64,000 nucleotides of DNA from Bradyrhizobium barranii subsp. barranii (GCF_017565645.3 NZ_CP086136.1:1502001-1566000); one strand, 5' to 3'; shown: positions 1-9,140, counted from the first letter of the stretch. Notes: generated by a model not told the origin, from the letters alone. Program-made: numbers and translations.

Positions 1-2
1 GC

Positions 3-2015
3 AGCAACAATACGCTTTCGACCTTCTACAGTCGCGGTGACGGCACGTTCGGCCCGGCGGTGACGTTGCCGCTCGCTTCGGGCGCCAACGGAATCACCGT
101 CGGTGACCTCAATGGAGACGGAAAAGCCGACGTGGTGGTGGAGTGGACAACGAGCAACTCCTCGACCGGCGAGGATGTTTTCCTCACCGCGCCGAATTCG
201 ACCACCACGCAATATACGATCAGCCGCACGCCTCCGGCCCTGACGATCGTCGATGCGGACGTGACGCCGGGTGCGGACGGCAACAATTACATCAACGCGG
301 CGCACTTCCATGGCGGGATGACGACCCTGTCCGGCTCCGGCAATGCCGGAGACACCGTCACGGTCACGAATGCCGGCGACAATTCCGTCGTTGGCGTCAC
401 CACGGTTGGCAGCGACGGCAGCTGGAACCTCGGCGTGTCCGGCCTCCAGGACGGCTCGACCTACAGCTACGCCGCGACCGCCACGGATAGCCTGGGCAAC
501 CATAGCAACCCCGGGCCCGCATTCACCTTTACGGTCGATGCGACCGCCCCGGTCCTCGCGATCACGAGCATCGAAAATTCCGATGCAACGCCCTTTTCGA
601 TCACCGTCCGGGGCACGCTCGACCTGGCTGACGCGACCTCCGCGCTCACCTTGTCGTTTGGTCCAACGGATCACGCAGTCACCAGCGCCGCCGACGGCAC
701 CTGGCGGCTGGACAATCTGTCTCCGGCAACCGGACTTTCCTATGTGACGGCCCGTCTGCGCGACGCCGCCGGCAATACCGGCGTGTCGCAATCGATCCCT
801 CTCGCCTTTGGCTACACGCTGGCGAGCGGCGCCTCACTTGAGAACGCGATCGTCGCGGCGGCCTCCTCGTCCTTCAACCCGAGCCTTGTTGTCCGCGGCA
901 CCTCGGTCGGGGCGACCGTCTTGCGCAACGGAATCGAAGAAGACTACGGCATCTCGACCGGATCGGTGGTCAAGAACGGCGGCCAGCAGCATGTTTTTGG
1001 CACCGGCACGACCGGCGCGATGATCGAAGCCGGCGGCTATCAGGACATCCGCGCCGGTGGGCGTGCGACAGATACCCTGTTGTACGGTTTCGGGCAGGTC
1101 TACGCTAACGGCGCCTCGGCCCACACCACGATCAAGGCTGGCGGACTGCAGTCCGTTGCCGCCGGCGGCCGCGACGTCAACTCGACGATCGACGGCGGAA
1201 CGCAATATCTGAGCGGAACGGCGACGGGCACGACGGTGGGCGCCGGCGGCAATCAATACGATTACGGCACGGCGAACGGCGTCGTGGTCCAGAGTGGCGG
1301 CTCCCAGCACGTCTATCAGGGCGGTAGCGCCGCCGGAACGACGGTCGCGGCGGGTGGCTACCAGGATGTTTATCAAGGTACCGTCACCGACACCGTGCTC
1401 GACGGCAATCAGCAGGTGCTCGGCAATGGCCACGCTGCCGGCACCGTCATCAATGCCGGTGGGCGGCAATATGTCGGCTCCGGTGGCGCGACAACGGGCA
1501 CGACGATCGCAGCCGGCGGCTTCCAATACGTGGACGCCGGCGCCACCGACGGCGGCGCGACGATCAATGGCGGCTATCAGTTCGTCGCAGGTGCTGCGAC
1601 CGCAACGACGGTCAGCGGCGGTGGCGAGCAGGATGTGGGGGCGGGCGGCAACGTCTCGAACGCGCATCTGGATGGCGGCAGCGAGCGTGTCTACGCTGGC
1701 GGCCTGCTCCAGAACGTCGATTTCGGCGGCTCCGACGGCGCAACGCTGGTGCTGGACATGCCGGCGGGCCTAACCGGCTCGATCGCCAATTTCGGCGCCG
1801 ATGACTCCATCGACTTCCGCAACACCGTGATCAGCAGCGTCGATGTCGACGGCTTGAACAATCTGACGGTCACGACCGACGGCGGCCAGAGCTACTCCTG
1901 GGCTCTGCTGGCGCAATACTCGGCCTCGTCCTTCGTGCTCTCGGCCGACGGCAATGGCGGCACCGTGCTGAGCTATACGCCGCCCCAGCAGACGTTGCTC
2001 GCGGCCGCCCACTAA
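3..2015 (+). CDS. Large repeat-rich surface/secreted adhesin, 3' part
   Basis: The frame is open from the window edge, so the N-terminus is missing. The visible part begins with an FG-GAP/VCBS-like stretch (GDLNGDGKADVV), followed by a bacterial Ig-like domain (about residues 85-175 of the visible part) and a second Ig-like segment. A long run of strand-loop-strand repeats of the AIDA/autotransporter passenger type follows, with a recurring pattern like TTVxAGGxQxVxxGG. The product ends in LSYTPPQQ plus a short tail, with no C-terminal autotransporter beta-barrel. Export by a type I or similar route is therefore more likely than classical type V. The role in adhesion or biofilm is inferred from repeat type alone. 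Confidence 0.8.
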   Translation, partial: SNNTLSTFYSRGDGTFGPAVTLPLASGANGITVGDLNGDGKADVVVEWTTSNSSTGEDVFLTAPNSTTTQYTISRTPPALTIVDADVTPGADGNNYINAAHFHGGMTTLSGSGNAGDTVTVTNAGDNSVVGVTTVGSDGSWNLGVSGLQDGSTYSYAATATDSLGNHSNPGPAFTFTVDATAPVLAITSIENSDATPFSITVRGTLDLADATSALTLSFGPTDHAVTSAADGTWRLDNLSPATGLSYVTARLRDAAGNTGVSQSIPLAFGYTLASGASLENAIVAAASSSFNPSLVVRGTSVGATVLRNGIEEDYGISTGSVVKNGGQQHVFGTGTTGAMIEAGGYQDIRAGGRATDTLLYGFGQVYANGASAHTTIKAGGLQSVAAGGRDVNSTIDGGTQYLSGTATGTTVGAGGNQYDYGTANGVVVQSGGSQHVYQGGSAAGTTVAAGGYQDVYQGTVTDTVLDGNQQVLGNGHAAGTVINAGGRQYVGSGGATTGTTIAAGGFQYVDAGATDGGATINGGYQFVAGAATATTVSGGGEQDVGAGGNVSNAHLDGGSERVYAGGLLQNVDFGGSDGATLVLDMPAGLTGSIANFGADDSIDFRNTVISSVDVDGLNNLTVTTDGGQSYSWALLAQYSASSFVLSADGNGGTVLSYTPPQQTLLAAAH

Positions 2016-2035
2016 GGCGGAGAAAACAAGACGAC

Positions 2036-2064
2036 CGGGCATCGGCTTCCACAGCCGGTGCCCG
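2036..2064 (+). terminator. Hairpin after adhesin gene
   Basis: A stem GGGCATCGGCT / AGCCGGTGCCC with a 5-nt loop begins about 20 bases after the adhesin stop codon. Only a weak T-rich tail follows, so this is a probable but not ideal intrinsic terminator. Confidence 0.5.
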
Positions 2065-2123
2065 TTCAAATTGACCTCGTCGGCACTCTCGCATAGATCG
2101 TTTGCCAACCCGTGCGAGGGACC

Positions 2124-2839
2124 ATGCGGTTTTTGACGACCTTCCAGATTGCTGATTTCGCGGACACGCTGGTCAGCCTGTTCACGGCCTTCGTGCTGGG
2201 CACGCTGATCGGCGCCGAGCGGCAGTACCGCCAGCGCACCGCGGGCCTCCGCACCAACGTGCTGGTCGCGGTCGGTGCCGCCGCCTTCGTCGATCTCGCC
2301 ATGCACCTGACCGGCGCCGACGGCGCGGTCCGCGTGATCTCCTATGTCGTCTCGGGCATCGGCTTCCTCGGCGCCGGTCCATCATGAAGCAGGGCATGGA
2401 CGTCCGCGGGCTCAACACCGCGGCGACGCTGTGGGCCTCGGCCGCGGTCGGCTCCTGTGCCGGCGCCGACATGGTCGCGCAGGCGGCCGCGCTGACCGTG
2501 TTCGTCATCGCCGGCAACACCATGCTGCGCCCGCTGGTCAACGCCATCAACCGCATTCCGCTGAACGAGAAGGCCTCGGAGGCGACCTACTATTTCAAGC
2601 TCGCCGTCGCGGCCGACGCCCTGCCCGACATGCGCGACCGCCTCGTTGATAAGCTGGAGGCCGCGAAATATCCGGTGGCCGATATCGACGTGGTCGAGAT
2701 CGGGGATGACATTCTCGAGGTCGTCGCAAAGCTGGTTGCGACCGCGGTCGATCCGAACGAGCTGAACGCGGTGGCGACCAATCTCCAGCACCTGCCGGGC
2801 GTGCGCCACGCCACCTGGGAAGTCAGCACCTCAGACTGA
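2124..2839 (+). pseudogene. mgtC: MgtC/SapB family membrane protein, frameshifted
   Basis: The two halves of an MgtC-family protein lie in different frames. The first (ATG 2124 to TGA 2387) holds the N-terminal membrane segments with [20 protein letters not shown] and ends in GIGFLGAG. The second (ATG 2384 to 2839) continues exactly where the family does ([23 protein letters not shown]) and adds the cytoplasmic C-terminal domain. Adding one base near 2380 restores a single protein of about 238 residues. The start at 2124 has a GAGGGA ribosome site just upstream. MgtC proteins are inner-membrane factors linked to Mg2+ limitation and phosphate/ATP homeostasis. The halves meet in an ATGA overlap, so coupled translation of two fragments is formally possible but unlikely. 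Confidence 0.75.
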
Positions 2840-2940
2840 GCGCGGCGTTTTGGCGCGCGAAGGCACGGTTCCCGCCTCGTCCGGCACGGAACCGCAGTCG
2901 GGCAAGTTCGTTGATCCCGCGGATAAAGGCGGTGATCGAC

Positions 2941-3273
2941 ATGCCCGGCCCAAATGACAAGCGCAGACTGAAACGCGACCTGATGATCGCCTGCTCCCTG
3001 TTCGCAGCAGGCGCCGTGGTGTCGGGTCTATCGCTGGCGCAGATCCGGGCCGAGAGCCGGATGCAGACGGCGCAGGCGACGCAACCGCTCCAGGGCACGC
3101 CGTCCAGCGATCAGGACAAGACGCCCGCGCAGGCCAAGCCCGGTGGCGACCGGCCGACCACGCCGGCCCCCGAGCCCGCGCGCCCCGACCCGCAGACGCA
3201 GGGCGCGGCGACCAAGCCGGCACTGCCGGCGGCGCCCGCGGAGAAGATCGCGCCGCCGATCAAGGAGAAGTAG
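2941..3273 (+). CDS. Hypothetical protein with one membrane anchor and Pro/Ala-rich tail
   Basis: The product has 110 residues from ATG 2941; an in-frame TTG at 2911 is an alternative start. A basic N-terminus (NDKRRLKRDL) precedes one hydrophobic segment (about residues 16-34). The rest is a low-complexity Pro/Ala/Gln/Lys tail ending IAPPIKEK. The layout suggests a small periplasm-facing protein held by an uncleaved anchor. No family is recognised, and the tail may be disordered. Confidence 0.55.
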   Translation: MPGPNDKRRLKRDLMIACSLFAAGAVVSGLSLAQIRAESRMQTAQATQPLQGTPSSDQDKTPAQAKPGGDRPTTPAPEPARPDPQTQGAATKPALPAAPAEKIAPPIKEK

Positions 3274-3367
3274 CCCGGCGGCCGGCGCATTGTGACGCGC
3301 ATTTGATCTCGCCTCTGCAGACGGCCCGATCCATAATCTGTCGCGCCAACGACAGATGGGGCCTCCC

Positions 3368-4108
3368 ATGAAGATCGAAGACGTCCGCCGCACCGCTTAT
3401 TCGATGCCGCTTACCAACCCGGCATTCCCGCCGGGGCCATATCGCTTCTTCGACCGCGAATATTTCATCATCACCTACAGGACCGATCCCGAAGCCCTCG
3501 CCGCCATCGTGCCCGAGCCGCTCGAGGTGGCGGAGCCGGTGGTGAAATACGAATTCATTCGCATGCCCGACTCGACCGGATTCGGCGATTACACCGAAAC
3601 CGGGCAGGTGATTCCGGTTCGCTTCAAGGGCGAGGAGGGCGGCTACACCCACGCGATGTATCTGGACGACGAGGCCCCGATCGCCGGTGGCCGCGAGCTG
3701 TGGGGCTTTCCGAAGAAGCTCGCAAGGCCCAAGATCGAGATCGAGAGCGACGTCCTGGTCGGTTCGCTGCATTACGGCTCGGTCCTCTGTGCTTCGGCCA
3801 CGATGGGTTACAAGCACCGCAAGGTCGACCACGACATGGTGCTGAAATCGATGGCGGCGCCGAACTTCATCCTGAAGATCATCCCGCATGTCGACGGCAG
3901 CCCGCGGATCTGCGAGCTGGTGCGGTTTCATCTCGACGACGTCGTGCTGAAGGAAGCTTGGACCGGCCCTGCCGCGCTCGGCCTGTTTCCCCACGCACTC
4001 TGCGACGTCGCCCGCCTGCCGGTGCGCGAGGTGGTCTCGGCGCTGCATTTCAAAGCGGACCTGACGCTCGGGCTCGGTAGCGTGGCGTTCGATTACTTGG
4101 CGAAATAG
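3368..4108 (+). CDS. adc: Acetoacetate decarboxylase
   Basis: The predicted reaction is decarboxylation of acetoacetate to acetone and CO2. The 246-residue length fits the family. The motif [10 protein letters not shown] places adjacent lysines at about residues 116-117, matching the Schiff-base lysine and its pKa-perturbing neighbour in the clostridial enzyme. ATG 3368 is preferred because a GGGG ribosome site lies 6 bases upstream; an in-frame ATG at 3356 would add only four residues. The gene is monocistronic and convergent with hss. Some Adc-superfamily members use other substrates, so the exact substrate is less certain than the family. Confidence 0.85.
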   Translation: MKIEDVRRTAYSMPLTNPAFPPGPYRFFDREYFIITYRTDPEALAAIVPEPLEVAEPVVKYEFIRMPDSTGFGDYTETGQVIPVRFKGEEGGYTHAMYLDDEAPIAGGRELWGFPKKLARPKIEIESDVLVGSLHYGSVLCASATMGYKHRKVDHDMVLKSMAAPNFILKIIPHVDGSPRICELVRFHLDDVVLKEAWTGPAALGLFPHALCDVARLPVREVVSALHFKADLTLGLGSVAFDYLAK

Positions 4109-4113
4109 GTCGG

Positions 4114-4145
4114 CAAAAAGAAATGCCCGGCACAAGGCCGGGCAT
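4114..4145 (-). terminator. Intrinsic terminator of hss (possibly bidirectional)
   Basis: A 9-bp stem ATGCCCGGC / GCCGGGCAT (4123-4131 and 4137-4145) has a 5-nt loop. Read on the minus strand it is followed by TTTCTTTTTG, a good intrinsic terminator for homospermidine synthase. It lies between two convergent genes and may also stop adc transcripts. Confidence 0.8.
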
Positions 4146-4171
4146 CGCTATCAACCGGAAGCGCTGAGAGG

Positions 4172-5614
4172 TCAACGCACCAGGACATTCCGGAACTGCC
4201 AGGGATCGCTCGTGTCGATGTCTTCCGGGAACAATCCCGGACGATCCGTCAGCGGCGTCCAGTCGGTGTAGAAACCCTTCACCGGGCCGAGATACGGCAG
4301 CTGGATCTCCAGCAGACGGTCGAAATCCATCTCGTCGGCTTCGACAATGCCTTCGTTCGGGTTTTCCAGCGCCCACACCATGCCGCCGAGCACGGCGGAG
4401 GTCACCTGCAGGCCGGTGGCGTTCTGGTAGGGGGCGAGCTTGCGGGTTTCTTCGATGGAGAGCTGCGAGCCGTACCAATAGGCATTGTTGTCGTGGCCGA
4501 ACAGCAGCACGCCCAGTTCGTCGATGCCGTCGACGATTTCGTTCTCATCGAGGATGTGGTGCTTTTCCTGCATCTTCGCGGCGCGGCCGAACATTTCGTG
4601 CAGCGACAACACGGCATCGTCAGCCGGATGGTAGGCGTAGTGGCAGGTCGGCCGGTAGACTGCCGTGCCCGATGCGTCGCGCACCGTGAAGTAATCGGAG
4701 ATCGAGATCGACTCGTTGTGGGTGACGAGGAAGCCATACTGCGCGCCGCGGGTCGGGCACCAGGTGCGCACGCGCGTGTTGGCGCCGGGCTGCATCAGAT
4801 AGATGGCGGCGCCGCAGCCGGCTTCGTGGGTCCGCGCATTCTCGGGCATCCATTTTTCATGGGTGCCCCAGCCGAGCTCGGACGGCTGCACGCCTTCCGA
4901 CAGGAAACCTTCCACCGACCAGGTGTTGACGAAGACGTCCGGCTCTTTCGGTGACTTGGAGCGCTGGGTGTCGCGTTCGGCGATGTGGATGCCCTTGATG
5001 CCGGCCTGCCGCATCAAATCGGCCCACTCGGCCTTGGTCTTCGGCTTGGGGGCATTGAGCTTCAGATCGGCGGCGACATTGAGCAGCGCCTGCTTGACGA
5101 AAAAGGAGACCATGCCGGGATTGGCGCCACAGCAGGAGACGGCCGTCGTCGAGCCCGCCGGGCGCGCCTTCTTGGCGGCCAGCGTCGCTTCGCGAAGCGC
5201 GTAGTTGGAGCGCGCCTCCGGGCCCTTCGAGGAATCGAAATAGAAGCCGAGCCAGGGCTCGTTGACGGTATCGATATAGAGCGCGCCGAGCTCGTTGCAG
5301 AGCTCCATGATGTCGGTGGAGCCGGTATCGACCGAGAGATTGACGCAAAAACCCTGGCCGCCGCCTTCGGTGAGCAGCGGGGTCAGCAACTCCCGGTAAT
5401 TGTCCCGGGTCACGGCCTTCTGGATGAAGCGGACGTTCTGCTTCTCGCAATGCGCCTTGCGACCCTCGTCCTTGGGATCAATCACGGTGACGCGCGACTT
5501 GTCATAATCGAGATGCCGCTCGATCATCGGCAGCGTGCCTTTGCCGATGGAGCCGAAGCCGACCATGACGATGGGACCAGTGATCTTCGCGTAGATCTGC
5601 GAGGGGTGGCTCAT
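4172..5614 (-). CDS. hss: Homospermidine synthase
   Basis: The enzyme makes sym-homospermidine, a major polyamine of rhizobia, from two putrescines (or spermidine plus putrescine) in an NAD-dependent reaction. The Rossmann motif IVMVGFGSIGKGT sits near the N-terminus, and the whole 480-residue length matches the bacterial family. The start was placed at MSHPSQIYAK (ATG 5614) with GGAG 9 bases upstream; an in-frame codon 33 bases further up is less likely. It lies downstream of ornithine decarboxylase on the same strand, with a GNAT and a RidA-like gene between, forming a putrescine-to-homospermidine unit. Confidence 0.92.
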   Translation of the reverse strand: MSHPSQIYAKITGPIVMVGFGSIGKGTLPMIERHLDYDKSRVTVIDPKDEGRKAHCEKQNVRFIQKAVTRDNYRELLTPLLTEGGGQGFCVNLSVDTGSTDIMELCNELGALYIDTVNEPWLGFYFDSSKGPEARSNYALREATLAAKKARPAGSTTAVSCCGANPGMVSFFVKQALLNVAADLKLNAPKPKTKAEWADLMRQAGIKGIHIAERDTQRSKSPKEPDVFVNTWSVEGFLSEGVQPSELGWGTHEKWMPENARTHEAGCGAAIYLMQPGANTRVRTWCPTRGAQYGFLVTHNESISISDYFTVRDASGTAVYRPTCHYAYHPADDAVLSLHEMFGRAAKMQEKHHILDENEIVDGIDELGVLLFGHDNNAYWYGSQLSIEETRKLAPYQNATGLQVTSAVLGGMVWALENPNEGIVEADEMDFDRLLEIQLPYLGPVKGFYTDWTPLTDRPGLFPEDIDTSDPWQFRNVLVR

Positions 5615-5680
5615 GGGATGGTTTCTCCGGAACGTGCTGGCAGACAAAGGGTGAGGGTGGATCAGGCGCTGCGGCGCTTG

Positions 5681-6063
5681 TCAGACGCTGCGGCGCTTGG
5701 CGGTGACTTCGATCTCGACCTTCATCTCGGGCTTGGCGAGGGCGCTGACGACCAGCAATGTCGCAGCCGGCCTGATATCGCCGAGAACCTCGCCGCAGAC
5801 GGCGAAGTGGGCATCGATGTAGCTGGCGTCGGTGACGTAGTAGGTCGCACGGACGATATCGGCCATCTCGAATCCGCCCTCCTTCAGGGCGGCTTCGATG
5901 GTCTTGAAGCAGTTGCGTACGTGACATCTGATGGCATCGTCATCGTCGTGTAGTCATAGCCGGTGGTTCCGGCGACGAAGGCGAACTCGCCGTCGATCAC
6001 GGCGCGGCTGTAGCCGACGGTCTTCTCGAGGGGAGAGCCGGTGGAGATCAGGCGACGGGACAT
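5681..6063 (-). pseudogene. RidA/YjgF-family protein, frameshifted
   Basis: From ATG 6063 the frame reads MSRRLISTGSPLEKTVGYSR and VIDGEFAFVAGTTGYDYTTM, a typical RidA N-terminus. It then runs to a stop about 60 bases later. The rest of the family (NCFKTIEAALKEGGFEMAD, VRATYYVTD, ending in KVEIEVTAKRR) is intact one frame over. Adding one base near 5935-5943, in an ACGATGACGATG stretch, gives a protein of about 127 residues. RidA homologues hydrolyse reactive enamine/imine intermediates from PLP enzymes. Its place beside a PLP-dependent decarboxylase suits that role, but many family members have other functions. Confidence 0.75.
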
Positions 6064-6198
6064 GGTCGTGGGCCTCGACTGAAGGGGGTGTTTGGCGGGT
6101 TAAAGGGCGTTTCTCAGGCTCGCGCAACCCTAAAGGAATGGGCACGCGCGGGCGTCGCCGCGGAATGCGGCTTAAGTCGTCGCCATCATGGCAATCCC

Positions 6199-6786
6199 TT
6201 AGGCCGCGTGCGCCTGGAGGGCGCGAACTACCCTCCGTTTGGGCAGGGCCGCGCCGGTCGGGACGATCATCCCCTCAACGCCATCCAGCGCACCGGCCTG
6301 GAATTCGATCGCCAGCAGGCGATCGCGCTCGAACGGGCCGGGCAGCATCAATGCGCCGGTCTTCTCGGGCGAGAAGCCGAAGCGGGCGTAGTAGGGGGCA
6401 TCGCCGAGCAGGATCACGGCGGCATGCCCGCGTGCCCGGGCGGCGGCCAGCGCTTGTTGCATCAGCGCGGCGCCGATCCCGAGCTCGCGGAAGGCAGGGT
6501 CCACCGCCAGCGGTCCGAGGACCAAAGCGGGTCTGCCTCCGGCGCTGACGTGCCACAGCCGCACGGTTCCCACGAGTGTCCCCTCGCGCACAGCCGACAG
6601 GGCAAGGCCTGCGGCAGGTGCACGTCCGTCGCGCAGGCGCTGGCAGGTGCGGTCATGGCGGTTCTCGCCAAAGCTTGCATCCAGCAGCGCTTCACGGGCG
6701 GCGACGTCGGCAGCACGTTCCGCACGGATCGCGAACGGAGCGGCTTTCGAAGTGAGGGCGACTTGTGGCTTCCGAAAAGCAGTCAT
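6199..6786 (-). CDS. GNAT family N-acetyltransferase
   Basis: This is a 195-residue GNAT protein. The acetyl-CoA-binding core is visible as LGPLAVDPAFRELGIGAALM followed by the beta-5/alpha-4 region AAVILLGDAPYYARFGF, the pattern of YhbS-like acetyltransferases. The substrate is unknown. It lies between the ornithine decarboxylase and RidA/homospermidine synthase genes on the same strand, so polyamine acetylation is conceivable, though nothing in the sequence shows it. Confidence 0.85.
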   Translation of the reverse strand: MTAFRKPQVALTSKAAPFAIRAERAADVAAREALLDASFGENRHDRTCQRLRDGRAPAAGLALSAVREGTLVGTVRLWHVSAGGRPALVLGPLAVDPAFRELGIGAALMQQALAAARARGHAAVILLGDAPYYARFGFSPEKTGALMLPGPFERDRLLAIEFQAGALDGVEGMIVPTGAALPKRRVVRALQAHAA

Positions 6787-6864
6787 GGCGCGTCAGTCCC
6801 CGCTTGAACCCGCGTGCGAGAAGCACGCCGGCTCAAGACGTCGTCAGAATGGCAATGTCAGGAA

Positions 6865-6886
6865 GGGAGCCGGCGGACCGGCTCCC
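6865..6886 (-). terminator. Hairpin downstream of ornithine decarboxylase
   Basis: A perfect 9-bp stem GGGAGCCGG / CCGGCTCCC with a 4-nt loop lies 45 bases past the odc stop codon. The following minus-strand bases (TTCCTGAC) hold only a weak T-run, so termination may be partial. Confidence 0.55.
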
Positions 6887-6931
6887 GGGTTCATCAGGCC
6901 TCAGAACGAGAGGCGGGTCAGATGCGGCAAA

Positions 6932-8074
6932 TCAGATGTGGTACGTCTTCAGCGGCGGGATGCCGTTGAACGCCACCGCCGAGTAGGTCGACGTATACGC
7001 CCCGGTGCCTTCGATCAGCAGCTTGTCGCCGATCTCGAGCGTGACGGGAAGCGGATACGGGCTCTTCTCGTACAGCACGTCGGCGCTGTCGCAGGTCGGG
7101 CCTGCGAGCACGCACGGCGTCATGTCCGCACCGTCATGCGGGGTGCGGATGGCGTAACGGATCGACTCGTCCATGGTCTCGGCGAGACCGCCGAACTTGC
7201 CGATGTCCAAATACACCCAGCGTACCTCGTCCTCGTCGCTCTTCTTCGAGATGAGCACGACTTCGGATTCGATGATGCCGGCATTGCCCACCATGCCGCG
7301 ACCCGGCTCGATGATGGTCTCCGGAATCTGGTTGCCGAAGTGCTTGCGCAGCGCGCGGAAGATCGAGCGGCCGTAGGTGACCACCGGCGGCACGTCCTTC
7401 AGGTACTTGGTCGGGAAGCCGCCGCCCATGTTGACCATGGAGAGGTTGATGCCGCGCTCGGCGCAGTCGCGGAACACCTGCGAGGCCATCGCCAGCGCAC
7501 GGTCCCACGCCTTCACCTTGCGCTGCTGCGAGCCGACATGGAAGGAGATGCCGCACGGCTCCAGGCCCAGGCGCTTGGCAACGTCGAGCACGTCGACAGC
7601 CATTTCCGGGTCGCAGCCGAACTTGCGCGACAGCGGCCATTCGGCGCCGGCGCAGTCATAGAGGATGCGGCAGAACACCTTCGCGCCGGGAGCGGCACGG
7701 GCGACCTTCTCGACCTCAGGAACGCAGTCGACCGCGAACAGCCGGATGCCGAGCGCGAAGGCGCGCGCGATGTCGCGCTCCTTCTTGATCGTGTTGCCGA
7801 AGGAGATGCGGTCGGGCGTCGCACCCGCGGCCAGCGCCATTTCGATCTCGGCGACCGTCGCGGTGTCGAAGCAGGAGCCCATGGACGCCAGCAGCGAGAG
7901 CACTTCCGGCGCCGGGTTCGCCTTGACGGCATAGAACACGCGGCTGTCGGGCAGCGCCTTGGCAAAGGTCTGGTAATTGTCGCGCACGACCTCGAGGTCG
8001 ACCACGAGGCAAGGCTCGGTGTCCCGGCCCTCGCTGCGGCGGTTGCGCAGGAATTCCTGAATACGTTCGGTCAT
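6932..8074 (-). CDS. Ornithine decarboxylase, fold-type III PLP enzyme
   Basis: The enzyme decarboxylates ornithine to putrescine. The alanine-racemase-like N-terminal barrel carries the PLP lysine in YAVKANP (K51), then HVGSQ, GGGFPT and EPGR, which bind PLP phosphate and ring. The C-terminal barrel has GPTCDSADVL, whose Cys and Asp complete the active site across the dimer, as in eukaryotic-type ODCs. At 380 residues it matches the short alphaproteobacterial ornithine (sometimes bifunctional lysine/ornithine) decarboxylases. It supplies putrescine to the downstream homospermidine synthase. A long structured leader precedes it. Confidence 0.9.
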   Translation of the reverse strand: MTERIQEFLRNRRSEGRDTEPCLVVDLEVVRDNYQTFAKALPDSRVFYAVKANPAPEVLSLLASMGSCFDTATVAEIEMALAAGATPDRISFGNTIKKERDIARAFALGIRLFAVDCVPEVEKVARAAPGAKVFCRILYDCAGAEWPLSRKFGCDPEMAVDVLDVAKRLGLEPCGISFHVGSQQRKVKAWDRALAMASQVFRDCAERGINLSMVNMGGGFPTKYLKDVPPVVTYGRSIFRALRKHFGNQIPETIIEPGRGMVGNAGIIESEVVLISKKSDEDEVRWVYLDIGKFGGLAETMDESIRYAIRTPHDGADMTPCVLAGPTCDSADVLYEKSPYPLPVTLEIGDKLLIEGTGAYTSTYSAVAFNGIPPLKTYHI

Positions 8075-8086
8075 AGCACTCTCCCA

Positions 8087-8587
8087 AACGGCCCAGCGAC
8101 GGGGATCCGTTCAAAAAATGTCGTCGGATAAGAGCGCTCCGGCCAGATCACGCGATGGAGGCGTGACGAGCCAAAGACTCACATCAGACTGTGCTGCCGT
8201 GGATTGGTTGGGAATTTCCCGCCCGCACACCTGGCAATGAAGGACAAGCCTTTTCAGTAGCCCGCGCCGGCGTTGGACTGCCGGTAGAGACCAAAAAAGC
8301 CCGATCCGTCGTTGCTTTAAGTCGCGTCCCCCGTTGAGAGCGGGGTGCGCCGGTTCGCCTCCGGCTGCCAGTCACGGTTGCAAAAAGTGAAGTCACCTTC
8401 GACTAGGCATCTCTTTGAGAGAGATGCTGGACGCTCCGGGTTTGCTTCCTCGTCCGACCTTTCGGTCTCGCGACTTCCGCACTTCCGAAGAGCCCCTCGG
8501 CTTCTTCACCCCTTGGCGGCTGTCCGGCCTCTTGTCCGGATACCTACCGACTGACACACGACCACAGGCACGTGCGAAATTGGGCAA
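8087..8587 (-). promoter_or_regulatory. Long structured leader of ornithine decarboxylase, candidate speF-type leader RNA
   Basis: About 500 bases separate the decarboxylase start from the upstream end of the leader. The stretch contains a perfect hairpin GCATCTCT / AGAGATGC (8407-8427) and further G+C stems. It also contains a 64-codon frame (8587 to 8393, minus) rich in Arg, Lys and Ser. A speF leader motif is described in alphaproteobacteria upstream of ornithine decarboxylases; position, length and gene match it. I could not align it to the consensus, so the assignment rests on context and visible hairpins. The small frame could be a sensing leader peptide. Confidence 0.5.
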
Positions 8588-8748
8588 GAGCGCACATAAG
8601 CGTTTTGACTCAGCTTCGCAAGAATTTTTTTAGGCTGAGGACAGAATTGCCTAACATCTGCTTGCGCAGTGTTGCGCGAGCGGCGCGGAAGATGAACGCG
8701 CGTTAAGTTTTCTCAGCCGTGCGCGCGTCTTGCGCGCGCGAGGAAGCG

Positions 8749-9003
8749 TCAGCGGCGCTTCGTGAACGGCTCGACGCGCTGAGCCGCGCGGATGAACGCG
8801 GTCATCACGAGCACGCCGAGCGCGAACAGCACAGCCTGGAGGATGTGCGTGCCCTGATCGCCGAGCCCGAACAGGATCGCGAGCGCCCAGCCGCCGGCGA
8901 ACGCGGCGCCGAATACTTCGGCGCCGATCAGGATGGCCGCGCTGACGACAGTGATGACGCTTGGCCAGACGATCTGACGGGAAGAGGAGGCAGGCGCGTT
9001 CAT
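8749..9003 (-). CDS. Small two-span membrane protein, unknown function
   Basis: The product has 84 residues from ATG 9003 (MNAPASSSRQIVWPS). Two hydrophobic segments are visible (VITVVSAAILIGAEVFGAAF and, after a short turn, a second ending in VLVMTAFIRA). A basic cytoplasmic tail (EPFTKRR) closes it. The frame continues upstream to 9123, but the extra residues look like non-coding translation. It is divergent from the M3 peptidase gene. No family is recognised. Confidence 0.6.
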   Translation of the reverse strand: MNAPASSSRQIVWPSVITVVSAAILIGAEVFGAAFAGGWALAILFGLGDQGTHILQAVLFALGVLVMTAFIRAAQRVEPFTKRR

Positions 9004-9140
9004 GAGCTCTGGGGTCCGTGGCTTCGAGGGCCGCAATCTCCCCGAAAAGGCGGCCGGGAGCAAGGGCAAATGGCCCAAAAAAGCCCCATCGCGTGCTATA
9101 GCTGACCCCAACAATCGAGCCACAAAAACCGGGACTTGCG

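Noticed and set aside
2384..2387. ATGA overlap in mgtC as deliberate two-gene coupling
   Set aside because: The two fragments together equal exactly one normal MgtC protein split inside a conserved transmembrane motif, so a frameshift is simpler.
5002..5953. Long plus-strand open frame opposite homospermidine synthase
   Set aside because: It is the antisense shadow of a high-G+C gene with strong codon bias; no domain is recognisable, and the minus-strand frame is a complete known enzyme.
8184..8396. 70-codon minus frame in the odc leader
   Set aside because: No ribosome site, no conservation pattern visible, and it overlaps the structured leader; the upstream 64-codon frame is the better leader-peptide candidate.
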